Shown piece after piece: positions 25,902-36,390 of a stretch of 64,000 nucleotides of DNA (position 1 is the first letter of the stretch; every line of letters starts with the position of its first letter). The translations under genes and the position numbers were made by a program. The DNA lies in assembly GCF_001421325.1 (NCBI RefSeq), contig NZ_LMJY01000016.1, positions 62,307 to 126,306 of the forward strand, given 5' to 3'. Under the pieces are notes generated by a model, which worked only from the letters and a program-made list of their open reading frames with translations, did no database searches and was not told where the DNA came from. The stretch is from Novosphingobium sp. Leaf2. Lineage in GTDB: Bacteria; Pseudomonadota; Alphaproteobacteria; Sphingomonadales; Sphingomonadaceae.

Positions 25902-26543
25902 ATGAGGGTTCACCACAGCTTAATCGTTATCGGGCTCGCGGTCGCGTGCATCGCGCCGGCGTCTGCCCGAACCGTGATCGACAGCGCCAATGATGCAGGC
26001 GCGGGATCGACGTTGACCGTGCCCAAAGCGCCCGGACATCTGGAATGCGTGCCGTTTGCAAGGACCACGTCCGGAATCCAGATCTATGGTGACGCGCATA
26101 CTTGGTGGGAGCAGGCCCGTGGCCGCTATGCAACCGGAAACACACCGAAGCCCGGCGCGGTGATGGCGATCAAGCCGTTCAACAACTCGCGCCTCGGCCA
26201 CGTCGCCACCGTCAGCCGCATCATCGATTCGCGCACCGTGCTGCTCAGCCATGCGAACTGGTCCTCGCCCGGCCAGATCGAGCGGAACGTGACCGCGCTG
26301 GACGTATCGCCGAACAATGACTGGACGCAAGTGCGCATCTGGTACGCGCCCATTCACAGCTTGGGCGGCACCCACTGGCCGGTGTCCGGCTTCATCTACA
26401 ACGCCAGACCGGGGCGGATGCGCGATCTGGGACAAGCCAGGCTGATGCAGGCGGCGGCCATGAAGCCTTCGACGGCAAAGCCCGCAAGCCTGACAAGCCG
26501 CCACCGCGACCCGATCGGCGCAATCATTTCGGGACGGTACTGA
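25902..26543 (+). CDS. Secreted CHAP-domain peptidoglycan amidohydrolase/peptidase
   Basis: 213-aa protein with a signal peptide (cleavage near PASARTV). The CHAP domain carries the catalytic Cys in GHLECVPFAR, His in RLGHVATVSRI and a third polar residue in LSHANWSS, the Cys-His-Asn arrangement of NlpC/P60-like cysteine hydrolases. It should cleave cell-wall peptides in the periplasm or outside; a specific bond cannot be named. Codes alone on the plus strand; convergent with the DUF3297 gene 43 bases away, where a weak CTCGCTC/GAGCGAG hairpin without a T-run lies. Confidence 0.87.
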   Translation: MRVHHSLIVIGLAVACIAPASARTVIDSANDAGAGSTLTVPKAPGHLECVPFARTTSGIQIYGDAHTWWEQARGRYATGNTPKPGAVMAIKPFNNSRLGHVATVSRIIDSRTVLLSHANWSSPGQIERNVTALDVSPNNDWTQVRIWYAPIHSLGGTHWPVSGFIYNARPGRMRDLGQARLMQAAAMKPSTAKPASLTSRHRDPIGAIISGRY

Positions 26544-26586
26544 TCTAGCCTCGCTCCGGATCCGTTCCGAGAGCGAGCGGCCAGCA

Positions 26587-26943
26587 TCAGTCTTTCTTTG
26601 CGACCGGCGGATTATCGCCCAAGTCTTCGTACCAGGCCTCGACCGGGCCCGAGAGCTTAATCGTCAGCGGGTTACCGTTGCGATCCATGGACTTTCCGGC
26701 CTGCACGCGCACCCAGCCTTCGGAGATCGAGTATTCCTCAATATTGGTGCGCACCGCCCCCTTGAAACGGATACCGATGCCGCGCCGCAGCTTTTCCTCA
26801 TCGAAGAACGGACTGCGCGGGTTGATCGCCAGATGATCGGGCGGAACGTCGGTTGCCGAGGCTGCGGGCGCAGCGGCGGACGTATCCGCCACAGCAGCGG
26901 CATCCGTTTCGGGCATTTCGGGCGGGGTGTTCTGGTCGGTCAT
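26587..26943 (-). CDS. DUF3297 family protein
   Basis: 118-aa soluble protein. The C-terminal 80 residues match the DUF3297 core: [20 protein letters not shown], then [32 protein letters not shown]. The N-terminal 40 residues are an Ala/Pro/Thr-rich, probably disordered addition. ATG 26943 is chosen over an in-frame start 36 bases upstream because it opens with the family-like [12 protein letters not shown]. Function unknown; the family is common in Alpha- and Gammaproteobacteria. Divergent from tRNA-Val. Confidence 0.85.
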   Translation of the reverse strand: MTDQNTPPEMPETDAAAVADTSAAAPAASATDVPPDHLAINPRSPFFDEEKLRRGIGIRFKGAVRTNIEEYSISEGWVRVQAGKSMDRNGNPLTIKLSGPVEAWYEDLGDNPPVAKKD

Positions 26944-27021
26944 GGCGCCTGCGTTTAAATGCAGATCGCAGCTTGTCAATTCGATCCCACTTGTCTAGAG
27001 GCGCGCTTCCGCAAGGGCAGC

Positions 27022-27096
27022 GGGCGCGTAGCTCAGTGGTAGAGCACACCCTTCACACGGGTGGGGTCGCAGGTTCAATCCCTGCCGCGCCCACCA
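27022..27096 (+). tRNA. tRNA-Val (anticodon CAC)
   Basis: Acceptor GGGCGCG pairs with CGCGCCC, encoded ACCA end; D arm GCTCAGTGGTAGAGC; anticodon arm CACCC-TTCACAC-GGGTG gives CAC; T loop TTCAATC. 75 nt. Confidence 0.97.
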
Positions 27097-27194
27097 TTCC
27101 GGTTGGAATGGGCGGTTTTCACCTCCACATCGACGGTATATTGCAGCGCGCCGGCTTGCGAGCGAACGCGTCAGGCGGCATAGGCGCGGGCATC

Positions 27195-28475
27195 ATGCAT
27201 GACATCCGCCAGATCCGTGAAAATCCCGCAGCCTTCGATGCCGGCCTTGCCCGTCGCGGGGTCGCGCCCGTCGCCGCCACGCTCGTCGCGCTGGACGAGC
27301 AGCGCCGTGCAATCGCCACCCGCATGCAGGACGGGCAGAACCGCCGCAACGAAGCATCCAAGGCGATCGGCAAAGCGATGGCACAGGGCGATACGGCAAC
27401 GGCAGACGCCCTGAAGGCGGAAGTCGCGCTGCTCAAGGATACGCTGCCGGCGCTGGAGGCTGAGGAAAAGAGCCTGACGGCGCAGTTGCAGGACGCACTC
27501 GCAGCCCTTCCGAACATCCCGGTGGACGCCGTGCCTGACGGTATGGACGAGGCACAGAACGTCGAGGTCGCGCGCTGGGGGACGCTGCGCACGTTCGACT
27601 TCATGGCAAAGGAGCACGCCGATCTAGGGCCCGCGCTGGGGCTGGACTTTGAAACCGGCGCAAAGATTTCCGGCGCGCGGTTTACGTTCCTCAAAGGCCA
27701 GATGGCACGGCTGCACCGTGCGCTTGCGCAGTTCATGCTCGATACGCAGACCACCGCCAATGGCTACATGGAATGCAACGTGCCGCTGCTGGTGCGCGAC
27801 GAGGCGGTATTTGGCACCGGCCAGCTGCCAAAGTTTTCCGAGGACCTGTTTCGTACCACGGACGGACGCTGGCTGATCCCCACCGCCGAAGTGTCGCTGA
27901 CCAACGCCGTTGCCGGCAGCATCCTCGATCCCGACGCACTGCCTCTGCGTATGACTGCGCTTACCCCGTGCTTCCGGTCTGAAGCCGGCGCGGCGGGGCG
28001 CGATACGCGCGGGTTCATCCGCCAGCACCAGTTCGAAAAGGTCGAGCTGGTGACCGTTTGCGCGCCCGATCAGAGCGAGGCCGAGCATGACAAGATGGTC
28101 GCGGCAGCCGAAGGTATTCTGCAGGCGCTCAACCTTCCCTATCGCAAGATGCTGCTGTGCGCGGGCGACATGGGCGCCACCGCGCGGCTGACCTTCGATC
28201 TTGAAGTGTGGCTGCCGGGCCAGAACGCTTATCGCGAAATCAGTTCGATCTCTAACTGCGGCGATTACCAGGCCCGCCGCATGAACGCGCGCTACAAGCC
28301 GGAAGGCGCAAAGAAAACCGAGTTCGTGCATACGCTCAACGGGTCGGGGCTTGCCGTGGGACGCACGCTGGTGGCGGTGCTGGAAAATTACCAGCAGGCT
28401 GACGGGTCGGTGCTGGTGCCCCACGCGCTCAAGCCCTGGATGGGCGGGATCGACGTGCTCACGCCGCAGCCCTGA
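27195..28475 (+). CDS. serS: Seryl-tRNA synthetase
   Basis: Class II aminoacyl-tRNA synthetase charging tRNA-Ser and tRNA-Sec. N-terminal antiparallel coiled-coil arm (about residues 30-105, including [16 protein letters not shown]), then the catalytic core with [11 protein letters not shown], motif 2 [16 protein letters not shown] and motif 3 [19 protein letters not shown]. 426 aa (E. coli 430). ATG 27195 ([11 protein letters not shown]) matches the family N-terminus; the frame is open upstream through the tRNA but that part is not coding. surE follows after 88 bases on the same strand. Confidence 0.98.
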   Translation: MHDIRQIRENPAAFDAGLARRGVAPVAATLVALDEQRRAIATRMQDGQNRRNEASKAIGKAMAQGDTATADALKAEVALLKDTLPALEAEEKSLTAQLQDALAALPNIPVDAVPDGMDEAQNVEVARWGTLRTFDFMAKEHADLGPALGLDFETGAKISGARFTFLKGQMARLHRALAQFMLDTQTTANGYMECNVPLLVRDEAVFGTGQLPKFSEDLFRTTDGRWLIPTAEVSLTNAVAGSILDPDALPLRMTALTPCFRSEAGAAGRDTRGFIRQHQFEKVELVTVCAPDQSEAEHDKMVAAAEGILQALNLPYRKMLLCAGDMGATARLTFDLEVWLPGQNAYREISSISNCGDYQARRMNARYKPEGAKKTEFVHTLNGSGLAVGRTLVAVLENYQQADGSVLVPHALKPWMGGIDVLTPQP

Positions 28476-28563
28476 CCGGTCTGTTTGCGTACAGACCCAA
28501 AATGAAACGCGGCGTCGGCATTATTCATGGCCGACGCTGGAAGGTTATGGTTAAAGACCGATC

Positions 28564-29328
28564 ATGCGCATTCTCCTGACCAATGACGACGGCATCAACG
28601 CTCCCGGCCTGTACGTGCTGGAAAAGATCGCGGCGCAGTTGTCCGACGATATCTGGATCTGCGCGCCCAGCGAGGAACAGTCGGGTGCCGGCCATTCGCT
28701 GACGCTCAATCGTCCGGTGCGCCTGCGCCAGCATGCTGAACGCCGCTTTTCGGTGACCGGCACGCCAACGGACTCCGTGACGATGGCCTTGCGCAAAGTG
28801 CTGCCCGGCGCGCCGGACCTCATTCTGTCCGGCGTCAACCGCGGCGCGAACCTGGGCGATGACGTGACGTATTCGGGCACCGTATCGGCCGCGCTGGAAG
28901 GCGCGCTGGCCGGTATCCGCTCGATCGCGCTCAGCCAGGTCTATTCCAGGGAAGGTCTTGGCGACGCGGTGAATTTTGCAGCTGCGGAAGCGTGGGGGGC
29001 CAAAGTCCTGCGCCCGCTGCTGGACCAGCCGTTCGCGCCGCGCACGCTGGTGAACGTCAATTTCCCGGCTCTGGCGGCGGACGCGGTAAAAGGTATCCGC
29101 GTGGCGCGGCAGGGTTTCCACGACTATGCGCGCGGCTCCTTAATCGAAGGCACCGACCCGCGCGGATTTCCGTATTTCTGGTTCGGGTTGCACGGCATTG
29201 AACAGACGCCGGGCCATGAGACCGATCTCGAAGCGGTTGCGAACGGCTTCGTTGCGGTGACGCCGCTTCATCTCGACCTTACCCATGATGCCTCGCTCAA
29301 GACGCTGGCAAAGCGTTTCGAGGCGTGA
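28564..29328 (+). CDS. surE: 5'/3'-nucleotidase SurE
   Basis: Metal-dependent nucleoside-monophosphate phosphatase, 254 aa. The metal site is visible: paired Asp in LLTNDDGINAPG, Ser in EEQSGAGHSLT and Asn in LSGVNRGANLGDD. The last codons overlap the next gene (GTGA). In many Proteobacteria surE precedes pcm, nlpD and rpoS; here pcm and rpoS are absent and an NlpD-like gene follows directly. Confidence 0.97.
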   Translation: MRILLTNDDGINAPGLYVLEKIAAQLSDDIWICAPSEEQSGAGHSLTLNRPVRLRQHAERRFSVTGTPTDSVTMALRKVLPGAPDLILSGVNRGANLGDDVTYSGTVSAALEGALAGIRSIALSQVYSREGLGDAVNFAAAEAWGAKVLRPLLDQPFAPRTLVNVNFPALAADAVKGIRVARQGFHDYARGSLIEGTDPRGFPYFWFGLHGIEQTPGHETDLEAVANGFVAVTPLHLDLTHDASLKTLAKRFEA

Positions 29329-30530
29329 GGCGCCTTTTCTTTCTTGCCGCCCTGATGCTGCCGGTCACTGCGACCGCTGCGCCTGAAAAAGAAAGCGAGC
29401 ACGTCGTCGCGTCGGGCGAGACGTTGAACGGCATCGCCAATCGGGCCGGCGTCAGCGCGCAGGCCGTGATGGCTGCTAACGGTCTCAAGGCCCCTTACGT
29501 GGTGAAAATCGGCCAGACACTGAAAATCCCGCACGTCGCCAAGCCGGCGAAACCCACCAAGCCTGCAAAAGCAGCCGAGCCCGCGAAAGTCGCCGCGCCC
29601 AGCAAGGCAGCCGCTCCCGCAGCATCTACAGATCAGGCCAAAGCGGACGCGGAGGAAAAGGCCGATCAGGCCGCGCTGGACAAGGCGGCAGCCACGGCTG
29701 CCCCCGCCGCGAAGAAAGTTGCCACCAACGCAGTGCGGGTCATCCAGGGCAAGCCGCCCCTATCCAAGACCACGGGTCCGGAAACCGAAACAGAGCATCT
29801 GGTGGCGCCGGGTGAAACGCTGGGCGTCATCGCCGAGCGCGCACACGTTCCGCGCGTCCTGATCATCGAAGCCAACGCCCTTCCCGCGCCCTATGCCGTG
29901 CGGGTGGGCCAGACGCTCAAGATCCCGCGCACCCGTCGCCATCAGGTCAAGCCAGGCGACAGCAGCTTTTCCATTGCGATGGATTATGCGGTGCCGTGGG
30001 AACAGATCGCGCTGGCCAACAGCCTCAGTCCCTCCGCTTCGGTCAAACCCGGGCAGGTTTTGCTGATACCCACGTTGCTCAATCCGCCCACGCCCGTATC
30101 ACGCGCGCCGGCGTCGCCCGCAAAGCCGACCCCAGCGCCTGCCGTCACCAAAACCGCCCGCTTCGCCTGGCCGCTGACCGGCCCCGTGCGGCGCGGCTTT
30201 TCCAGCTCCGGCGATTATCATGACGGGCTGGACATTGCCGCCCCGAAAGGCACCACCGTGCGCGCCGCTGGTGCGGGCACGGTGGTGTTCGCGGGCAAGG
30301 AAAAGGACCAGTTCGGCAACCTCGTCGTCATCGATCACGGCGACGGATGGCACACCGCCTACGCTTTTCTGAGCCGCATAACCGTGAAACAGGGCGCCAG
30401 CGTCGTCGCCGGTGAACGCGTCGGTCTGGTCGGCAACACCGGCAAGGCCAAGGGCGACGAACTGCATTTCGAGGTTCGGCGCGAAGGCAAGCCAGTCGAT
30501 CCCGTCAGCGAATTGCCCAAGGTGTCCTGA
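29325..30530 (+). CDS. LysM-LytM (M23) family NlpD-like protein with degenerate active site
   Basis: 401-aa envelope protein: signal peptide (MRRLFFLAALMLPVTATAAP), LysM modules (EHVVASGETLNGIANRAG; EHLVAPGETLGVIAERAH; a third near HQVKPGDSSFSIAMDYAV), Lys/Ala-rich linkers, and a C-terminal LytM domain from FAWPLTGPVRRGF. Zinc-type residues HDGLD and the second His of the HxH (DELHFEV) remain, but the first His of HxH is Glu and the YAHL His is Phe (AYAFLS), so hydrolysis is unlikely. Known analogues EnvC and NlpD are degenerate LytM factors that activate cell-wall amidases. GTG 29325 overlaps the surE stop. Confidence 0.86.
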   Translation: MRRLFFLAALMLPVTATAAPEKESEHVVASGETLNGIANRAGVSAQAVMAANGLKAPYVVKIGQTLKIPHVAKPAKPTKPAKAAEPAKVAAPSKAAAPAASTDQAKADAEEKADQAALDKAAATAAPAAKKVATNAVRVIQGKPPLSKTTGPETETEHLVAPGETLGVIAERAHVPRVLIIEANALPAPYAVRVGQTLKIPRTRRHQVKPGDSSFSIAMDYAVPWEQIALANSLSPSASVKPGQVLLIPTLLNPPTPVSRAPASPAKPTPAPAVTKTARFAWPLTGPVRRGFSSSGDYHDGLDIAAPKGTTVRAAGAGTVVFAGKEKDQFGNLVVIDHGDGWHTAYAFLSRITVKQGASVVAGERVGLVGNTGKAKGDELHFEVRREGKPVDPVSELPKVS

Positions 30531-30535
30531 CCGTC

Positions 30536-31588
30536 GTGGCGGCGCGGCGCCCTCGCCCCACCCTGCCCCATCCGCTCAAGCGCGCGGTGGGGCTGCCGGT
30601 CTGGGCGGACCTTTCGCTGCGGCTGGGCGGCGCGTTCGCGCTGGTGATGTTCGTGGTGGTGATCCACTGGATCGACCGCGACGGGCTGAAAGACGCGCAC
30701 GATGGCACCGTCAGCTTTCTCGACGTGTTCTATTTCACGATGATCTCGATCACGACGACCGGGTTCGGCGACATCGCCCCCGTCAGCGACCGATCGCGGT
30801 TGATCGAAGCGGTGATCGTCACGCCCATCCGCTTTGCGGTGATTTTCATATTCGTAGGCACCGCGTACAACTTCCTCATCAAGCGCAGCTGGGAGACATG
30901 GCGGATGAAGCGCATCCAGGAACGCCTGGCAGGCCACATCGTGGTGCTGGGCTATGGCGTCAGCGGCGCGGAAGCGGTGCAGGAGCTGATCGCACGGGGC
31001 ACCGACCCGGCGCGCATCGTGGTCGTCGATCCTGCCGACCACCGGTTGAAAGTGGCCGAGCAGACCGGCTGCATCGTGCTGGACGGCGATGCCACGCGCG
31101 ATGAAACGCTGGCCGCCGTGCGGATCGCCGATGCCCGCACGATCCTGGTATCTGCCGGGCGAGACGATACCACGATCCTCATCGTGCTGACCGCGCGCCA
31201 TCTTGCCCCCGGCGTTCCGATCACCGCCGTGATCCGGGCCGATGACAACGAGGTGCTGGCCCGGCAGGCCGGCGCCGATAACGTGATCAATCCTGTGCGG
31301 TTCACCGGTCGGTTGCTCGCCGGTTCGGCCAATGGCCAACATATCGCCGAGTACGTTGCCGATCTGGCATCGGTCAGCGGGCGGGTGCAACTGGTGGAGC
31401 GGGCTGTGGAGGCCGGCGAAATCGGCATTCCGCTGGCCCAGATCACCACCGGCAAGGGCCTGCGCATTTACCGTGCGGGCCGCGCCATTGGCTTTTGGGA
31501 ACCGGAGGCTGGGCAGTTGCAGGCCGGCGACACAATCGTTGAGATTACCCCGACGGCCTTCAGGGAAAGCCCGGCATCCTCAGCCTAG
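30536..31588 (+). CDS. Two-TM potassium channel with RCK/TrkA-N domain
   Basis: 350-aa inner-membrane channel subunit. Two membrane segments (about residues 30-47 and 90-110) flank a pore helix and filter TTTGFGD, a variant of the TVGYGD signature. The cytoplasmic part has a Rossmann fold regulator of K+ conductance (HIVVLGYGVSGAEAVQEL) and a TrkA-C-like end (EIGIPLAQITTGKGLRIYR). GTG 30536 starts five bases after the preceding stop. Its 3' end overlaps the convergent DUF1761 gene by nine bases. Gating ligand unknown. Confidence 0.9.
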   Translation: MAARRPRPTLPHPLKRAVGLPVWADLSLRLGGAFALVMFVVVIHWIDRDGLKDAHDGTVSFLDVFYFTMISITTTGFGDIAPVSDRSRLIEAVIVTPIRFAVIFIFVGTAYNFLIKRSWETWRMKRIQERLAGHIVVLGYGVSGAEAVQELIARGTDPARIVVVDPADHRLKVAEQTGCIVLDGDATRDETLAAVRIADARTILVSAGRDDTTILIVLTARHLAPGVPITAVIRADDNEVLARQAGADNVINPVRFTGRLLAGSANGQHIAEYVADLASVSGRVQLVERAVEAGEIGIPLAQITTGKGLRIYRAGRAIGFWEPEAGQLQAGDTIVEITPTAFRESPASSA

Positions 31589-31972
31589 AATCCAGAACAC
31601 CAGCCCCATGGCAAGGTACGCCACCAGCCAGAAGGCGCAATCGATCACCCGGCGCAGCGGCTCGGTCCGTCCGCGCAGATGCGTCAGCCACACGGCGGGG
31701 ATGACGAAGGCGATGGCGATGCCGCCGCTTTGCATGAAGTAGAGCCACGGTTTGGCCGCCAGGGCCGCCGCGCCGATACGGGCGAAGTTGTGCCCCAGCA
31801 TGATCGCGCCGATCAGAAATACGACGGCCATGACGATCGTGTTGCCGGCCCGTTCCGACCCATCGGGCATGAACTTGCGGCCGCTGCGGAACAGCGATCC
31901 GTGCCACAGAACCCCGATAGCCACGGCGATCACGGTGGCTATCACCACCGCCAGCCAGTTCACAGGACCCAT
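31580..31972 (-). CDS. DUF1761 family membrane protein
   Basis: 130 aa with four predicted membrane segments, starting MGPVNWLAVVIATVIAVAIG and containing VLWHGSLF, a recognisable DUF1761 beginning. No catalytic residues and no known function. ATG 31972; convergent with and overlapping the K+ channel gene by nine bases, with no terminator between the two. Divergent from rimO across 129 bases. Confidence 0.8.
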   Translation of the reverse strand: MGPVNWLAVVIATVIAVAIGVLWHGSLFRSGRKFMPDGSERAGNTIVMAVVFLIGAIMLGHNFARIGAAALAAKPWLYFMQSGGIAIAFVIPAVWLTHLRGRTEPLRRVIDCAFWLVAYLAMGLVFWILG

Positions 31973-32101
31973 TGCGCCATCCTTTTTGGTTCAAGGCAGC
32001 TGTCTTGCAGGCCACACCGGCATATGCAACCCCGCCCCTGACCGCATGACGCTCCTTTCTCGTGACTCGTGCAGCATTTGGGAGTATCGGCCCGCAATCC
32101 C

Positions 32102-33484
<1,383 letters not shown>

Positions 33485-33613
33485 CTTACCGCGCACAACT
33501 TTGCGTTCGTTGAGTTTTACGCAATGCACAGCTCGGTTTTCGCGTTTGCGAAGGTGTTCGCAATCGCACAAAACGAACTCGCCTTTTCAGGCATCCTCTC
33601 CCAAAACTTTCAT

Positions 33614-33643
33614 AGGGCTGGTCTTCGGACCGGCCCTTTTTTT
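33614..33643 (+). terminator. Rho-independent terminator after rimO
   Basis: Stem agggctggtc / gaccggccct with UUCG tetraloop and a run of seven T. 130 bases after the rimO stop; the stretch between shows no gene. Confidence 0.85.
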
Positions 33644-33703
33644 GCGCCGCTCGCGCCAATAGCGTGGCTAGCGGCGCGCGGTGTTTTGCCCTAGCCATAC
33701 CGC

Positions 33704-34465
33704 ATGGCATCCCAGCAGCGAATCTACACCGCCGCCCTCATCGTCATCGGCGATGAAATCCTGTCCGGTCGCACGCACGACAAGAACATCGCGCAAGTCG
33801 CCAGTTGGCTGCAGGTGCAGGCCATACGCCTCAAGGAGGTGCGCGTGGTCGCTGACGATACCGACGCTATCGTCGAGGCAGTGAACACCTTGCGGGCCCG
33901 CAACGACTATCTGTTCACCACCGGCGGCATCGGGCCCACCCACGACGACATCACCGTTGACGCGGTGGCGCAGGCGCTCGGCGTGCCGGTGATCGTGCAC
34001 CCGGAAGCCCGCGCCATCCTGGAAACCTATTACGAGACCCGCGGTGGCCTCACCGATGCACGCCTGCGCATGGCCCGTACGCCAGAGGGCGCCACGCTCA
34101 TCGCCAATCGCTACACCGGGGCTCCTGGCATCCGCTGCGGCAACGTGATGATCATGGCGGGCGTGCCCAGCATCACGGCAGGCATGCTCGATGCCCTCTC
34201 GGGCCAGCTTGAGGGCGGCGCGCCCTTGCTATCGGAAACGATCGGCTGCTGGGTGGGCGAGAGCGAAGTCGCCGAACTGCTGCGCGAGACCGAAAAGGCG
34301 TTCGAGACGTGCCAGATCGGCTCGTACCCGTTCTGGGGCGAGGGACGCACGGGCGCGAACTTCGTGGTTCGCTCGGTCAGTGCCGAGGACCTTGCGGCAT
34401 GCGTCCAGGCATTGACGCAAGGGCTGGAAGCCACGGGTCGGACAGCCGTGGCTGGTGGCATCTGA
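33704..34465 (+). CDS. Competence/damage-inducible CinA-like molybdopterin-binding-domain protein
   Basis: 253-aa soluble protein of the MoCF-biosynthesis/CinA N-terminal family (COG1058). Key block FTTGGIGPTHDDITVDAV and IVIGDEILSGRTHDKN define the fold. It lacks the C-terminal nicotinamide-nucleotide amidase domain of full CinA, as in the stand-alone alphaproteobacterial version, where related enzymes hydrolyse ADP-ribose or FAD-type pyrophosphates; the exact substrate is uncertain. The next gene starts one base after the stop. Confidence 0.88.
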   Translation: MASQQRIYTAALIVIGDEILSGRTHDKNIAQVASWLQVQAIRLKEVRVVADDTDAIVEAVNTLRARNDYLFTTGGIGPTHDDITVDAVAQALGVPVIVHPEARAILETYYETRGGLTDARLRMARTPEGATLIANRYTGAPGIRCGNVMIMAGVPSITAGMLDALSGQLEGGAPLLSETIGCWVGESEVAELLRETEKAFETCQIGSYPFWGEGRTGANFVVRSVSAEDLAACVQALTQGLEATGRTAVAGGI

Positions 34466-34466
34466 A

Positions 34467-35006
34467 ATGCCGGGCGCGCTGGCTTTGCTGGTTACTTCGA
34501 TGATCGCCAACCCTTCCGCACCGACGCTGCAAGAATTCGAAGCGGTTCTGGCCCGTCATGACAGCGCGACCGTCGCGCTGGAGGAATGGTGCGACGCGCG
34601 CAGGCTGGCCAAGCCTGCAACAGTAACCGCCACGCTGATGCCACCCACAACACAGCAAACGCCGGCTGCCTTGGCTGACGTGTTCGGCAAGGAAGCCCTT
34701 AGCCTTCGCCACGTCCGTCTTAGCTGCGGGGGCACGGTGCTCTCAATCGCGTGGAACTGGTATGCGTCTGCCCTGCTGACCCCGCAGATGAACGCGGCGC
34801 TGGCGCAAGGCAATGTGCCGTTTGGCAAGGTTATCGCGCCGCTCGGCTTTCGCCGTGTTGCGCTTTCCATCACTGCCGGCCCCGCGAACAATTGCCCGGC
34901 AGATACGATCTCGACCCACCAGGCCAAGCTGGTACTGCCGGACGGGCGGGCCCTGGCCTATCTGGTGGAATGCTACACCGCCGCCAATCTCGCCGCCCGG
35001 CGATAG
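34467..35006 (+). CDS. Chorismate lyase-like protein (UbiC/PF01947-type fold), unassigned
   Basis: 179-aa protein. The middle and C-terminal parts match, by my reading, the chorismate-lyase-like pattern: RHVRLSCGGTVLSIAWNWY, LTPQMNAALAQGNVPFGKVI and a final LPDGRALAYLVECYTAANL, comparable to family blocks RxVxLxxxxxVLxxAxxxW, LTPxM..L..PFGxV and LVxExYT. If so it could remove pyruvate from chorismate to give 4-hydroxybenzoate for ubiquinone. The N-terminal 60 residues are less typical. Start choices are GTG 34455, ATG 34467 and ATG 34500; 34467 lies just after the upstream stop. Not a confident assignment. Confidence 0.6.
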   Translation: MPGALALLVTSMIANPSAPTLQEFEAVLARHDSATVALEEWCDARRLAKPATVTATLMPPTTQQTPAALADVFGKEALSLRHVRLSCGGTVLSIAWNWYASALLTPQMNAALAQGNVPFGKVIAPLGFRRVALSITAGPANNCPADTISTHQAKLVLPDGRALAYLVECYTAANLAARR

Positions 35007-35013
35007 CATGCGC

Positions 35014-35046
35014 GAAAAAGCCGGAAGGTTTCCCTCCCGGCTTTTT
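35014..35046. terminator. Bidirectional terminator between the lyase-like gene and rplA
   Basis: Stem gaaaaagccgg / ccggctttttc with imperfect AAGG/CCCT top, A-run left and T-run right; convergent genes end on both sides. Confidence 0.85.
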
Positions 35047-35071
35047 CTATTGATGCGTCAGCGCTGAAGAA

Positions 35072-35773
35072 TCAGGCGCCGGTGATCTCTGTCGTATCGA
35101 TCTTCAGGCCAGGGCCCATCGACGAGGACAGCGAGATCTTGCGCAGGTACTTGCCCTTGGCGCCCGTGGGCTTCGCCTTGACGATCGCGTCAACGAAGGC
35201 CGAGAAGTTGCTGCGCAGGTCGGCGTCCGAGAACGACATCTTGCCGATGCCGGCGTGGATGATGCCCTGCTTTTCCACGCGGAACTCGATCTGGCCGCCC
35301 TTGGCGTCCTTCACGGCCTGCGTGACGTTCGGGGTGACCGTGCCCAGCTTGGGGTTCGGCATCAGGCCCTTGGGGCCCAGCAGCTTACCCAGACGGCCCA
35401 CGACGCCCATCATGTCGGGCGTTGCGATCACGCGGTCGTAGTTGAGATTGCCGGCCTGCATGTCTTCCATCAGGTCTTCGGCGCCCACCTTGTCGGCGCC
35501 GGCAGCCAGAGCCTCGGCAGCCTTGTCACCCTTGGCGAACACAGCGACGCGAACGTCCTTGCCAGTGCCGGCGGGCAGCGAAACCATGCCGCGAACCATC
35601 TGGTCTGCGTGGCGCGGATCGACGCCCAGGTTCAGAGCAACTTCCACGGTCTCGTCGAACTTGGTGGTCTTGAGGTCGCGCAGCGTCTGCAGCGCTTCGC
35701 CCACGGCATAGAGCTTTGTGTTGTCGCCCAGCTTTTCAGCCAGCGACTTTTGCTTCTTGGAAACGTTGGCCAT
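35072..35773 (-). CDS. rplA: 50S ribosomal protein L1
   Basis: Ribosomal protein of the L1 stalk and, in many bacteria, autogenous repressor of the rplKA message. 233 aa with the family blocks [15 protein letters not shown], the signature [20 protein letters not shown] and the C-terminal [19 protein letters not shown]. It lies four bases downstream of rplK. Unusually, no rplJ-rplL-rpoB follows within the window because a convergent gene and terminator end the operon here. Confidence 0.99.
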   Translation of the reverse strand: MANVSKKQKSLAEKLGDNTKLYAVGEALQTLRDLKTTKFDETVEVALNLGVDPRHADQMVRGMVSLPAGTGKDVRVAVFAKGDKAAEALAAGADKVGAEDLMEDMQAGNLNYDRVIATPDMMGVVGRLGKLLGPKGLMPNPKLGTVTPNVTQAVKDAKGGQIEFRVEKQGIIHAGIGKMSFSDADLRSNFSAFVDAIVKAKPTGAKGKYLRKISLSSSMGPGLKIDTTEITGA

Positions 35774-35777
35774 GATC

Positions 35778-36209
35778 TCAGCCCTCCACCACTTCGAGGC
35801 CCATCGCGCGTGCGGAGCCTTCGATGATCTTCGTTGCGGCCTCGATGTCGTTGGCGTTGAGATCGGGCATCTTCACCTGGGCGATTTCGGCCAGTTGCGA
35901 ACGCTTGATCTTTCCGGCCGTGACCTTGCCAGGTTCCTTCGAACCGGACTTGAGACCGGCAGCCTTCTTGATGAGGAAGGTTGCGGGCGGAGTCTTGGTG
36001 ACGAACGTGAAGCTGCGATCCGCGTACACCGTGATGATGGTCGGGATCGGCATGCCGTTTTCAAGTTCCTGCGTGGCGGCATTGAACGCCTTGCAGAATT
36101 CCATGATGTTCACGCCGCGCTGACCCAGCGCCGGACCGATCGGCGGCGACGGGTTGGCCTTGCCTGCAGGAACCTGCAGCTTGATGTAACCGGTAATCTT
36201 CTTGGCCAT
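35778..36209 (-). CDS. rplK: 50S ribosomal protein L11
   Basis: 23S rRNA-binding protein of the GTPase-associated centre. 143 aa: [41 protein letters not shown] and the C-terminal RNA-binding signature region near [20 protein letters not shown] lies eight bases before the ATG. The 181-base upstream leader holds the near-palindrome ggtacggca-a-tgccgtgcc around 36312-36330; whether it is regulatory is unknown. In most relatives nusG precedes it directly, but here an acyltransferase gene lies between. Confidence 0.99.
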   Translation of the reverse strand: MAKKITGYIKLQVPAGKANPSPPIGPALGQRGVNIMEFCKAFNAATQELENGMPIPTIITVYADRSFTFVTKTPPATFLIKKAAGLKSGSKEPGKVTAGKIKRSQLAEIAQVKMPDLNANDIEAATKIIEGSARAMGLEVVEG

Positions 36210-36390
36210 GGGGCCGCTCCTTATTCACACTGTCGCGCCAGTTGCCCGGCGCTCATGTCTAGCGGTTTTGGCGGGCGACCGTGTGAGCAGCCACCCTCCC
36301 GCAGGGAATCGGGTACGGCAATGCCGTGCCTCCGAAGTGGGGGCGCCTACACGAATTGGTTTGGAAAGGAAAGCACCATCCCGCGGGCCA

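Noticed and set aside
26544..26586. CTCGCTC...GAGCGAG hairpin between CHAP and DUF3297 genes
   Set aside because: Long loop and no T-run; too weak to call a terminator.
36312..36330. Near-palindrome in the rplK leader
   Set aside because: One-base spacer and no known L1 or L11 leader match; kept only as a remark in the rplK entry.
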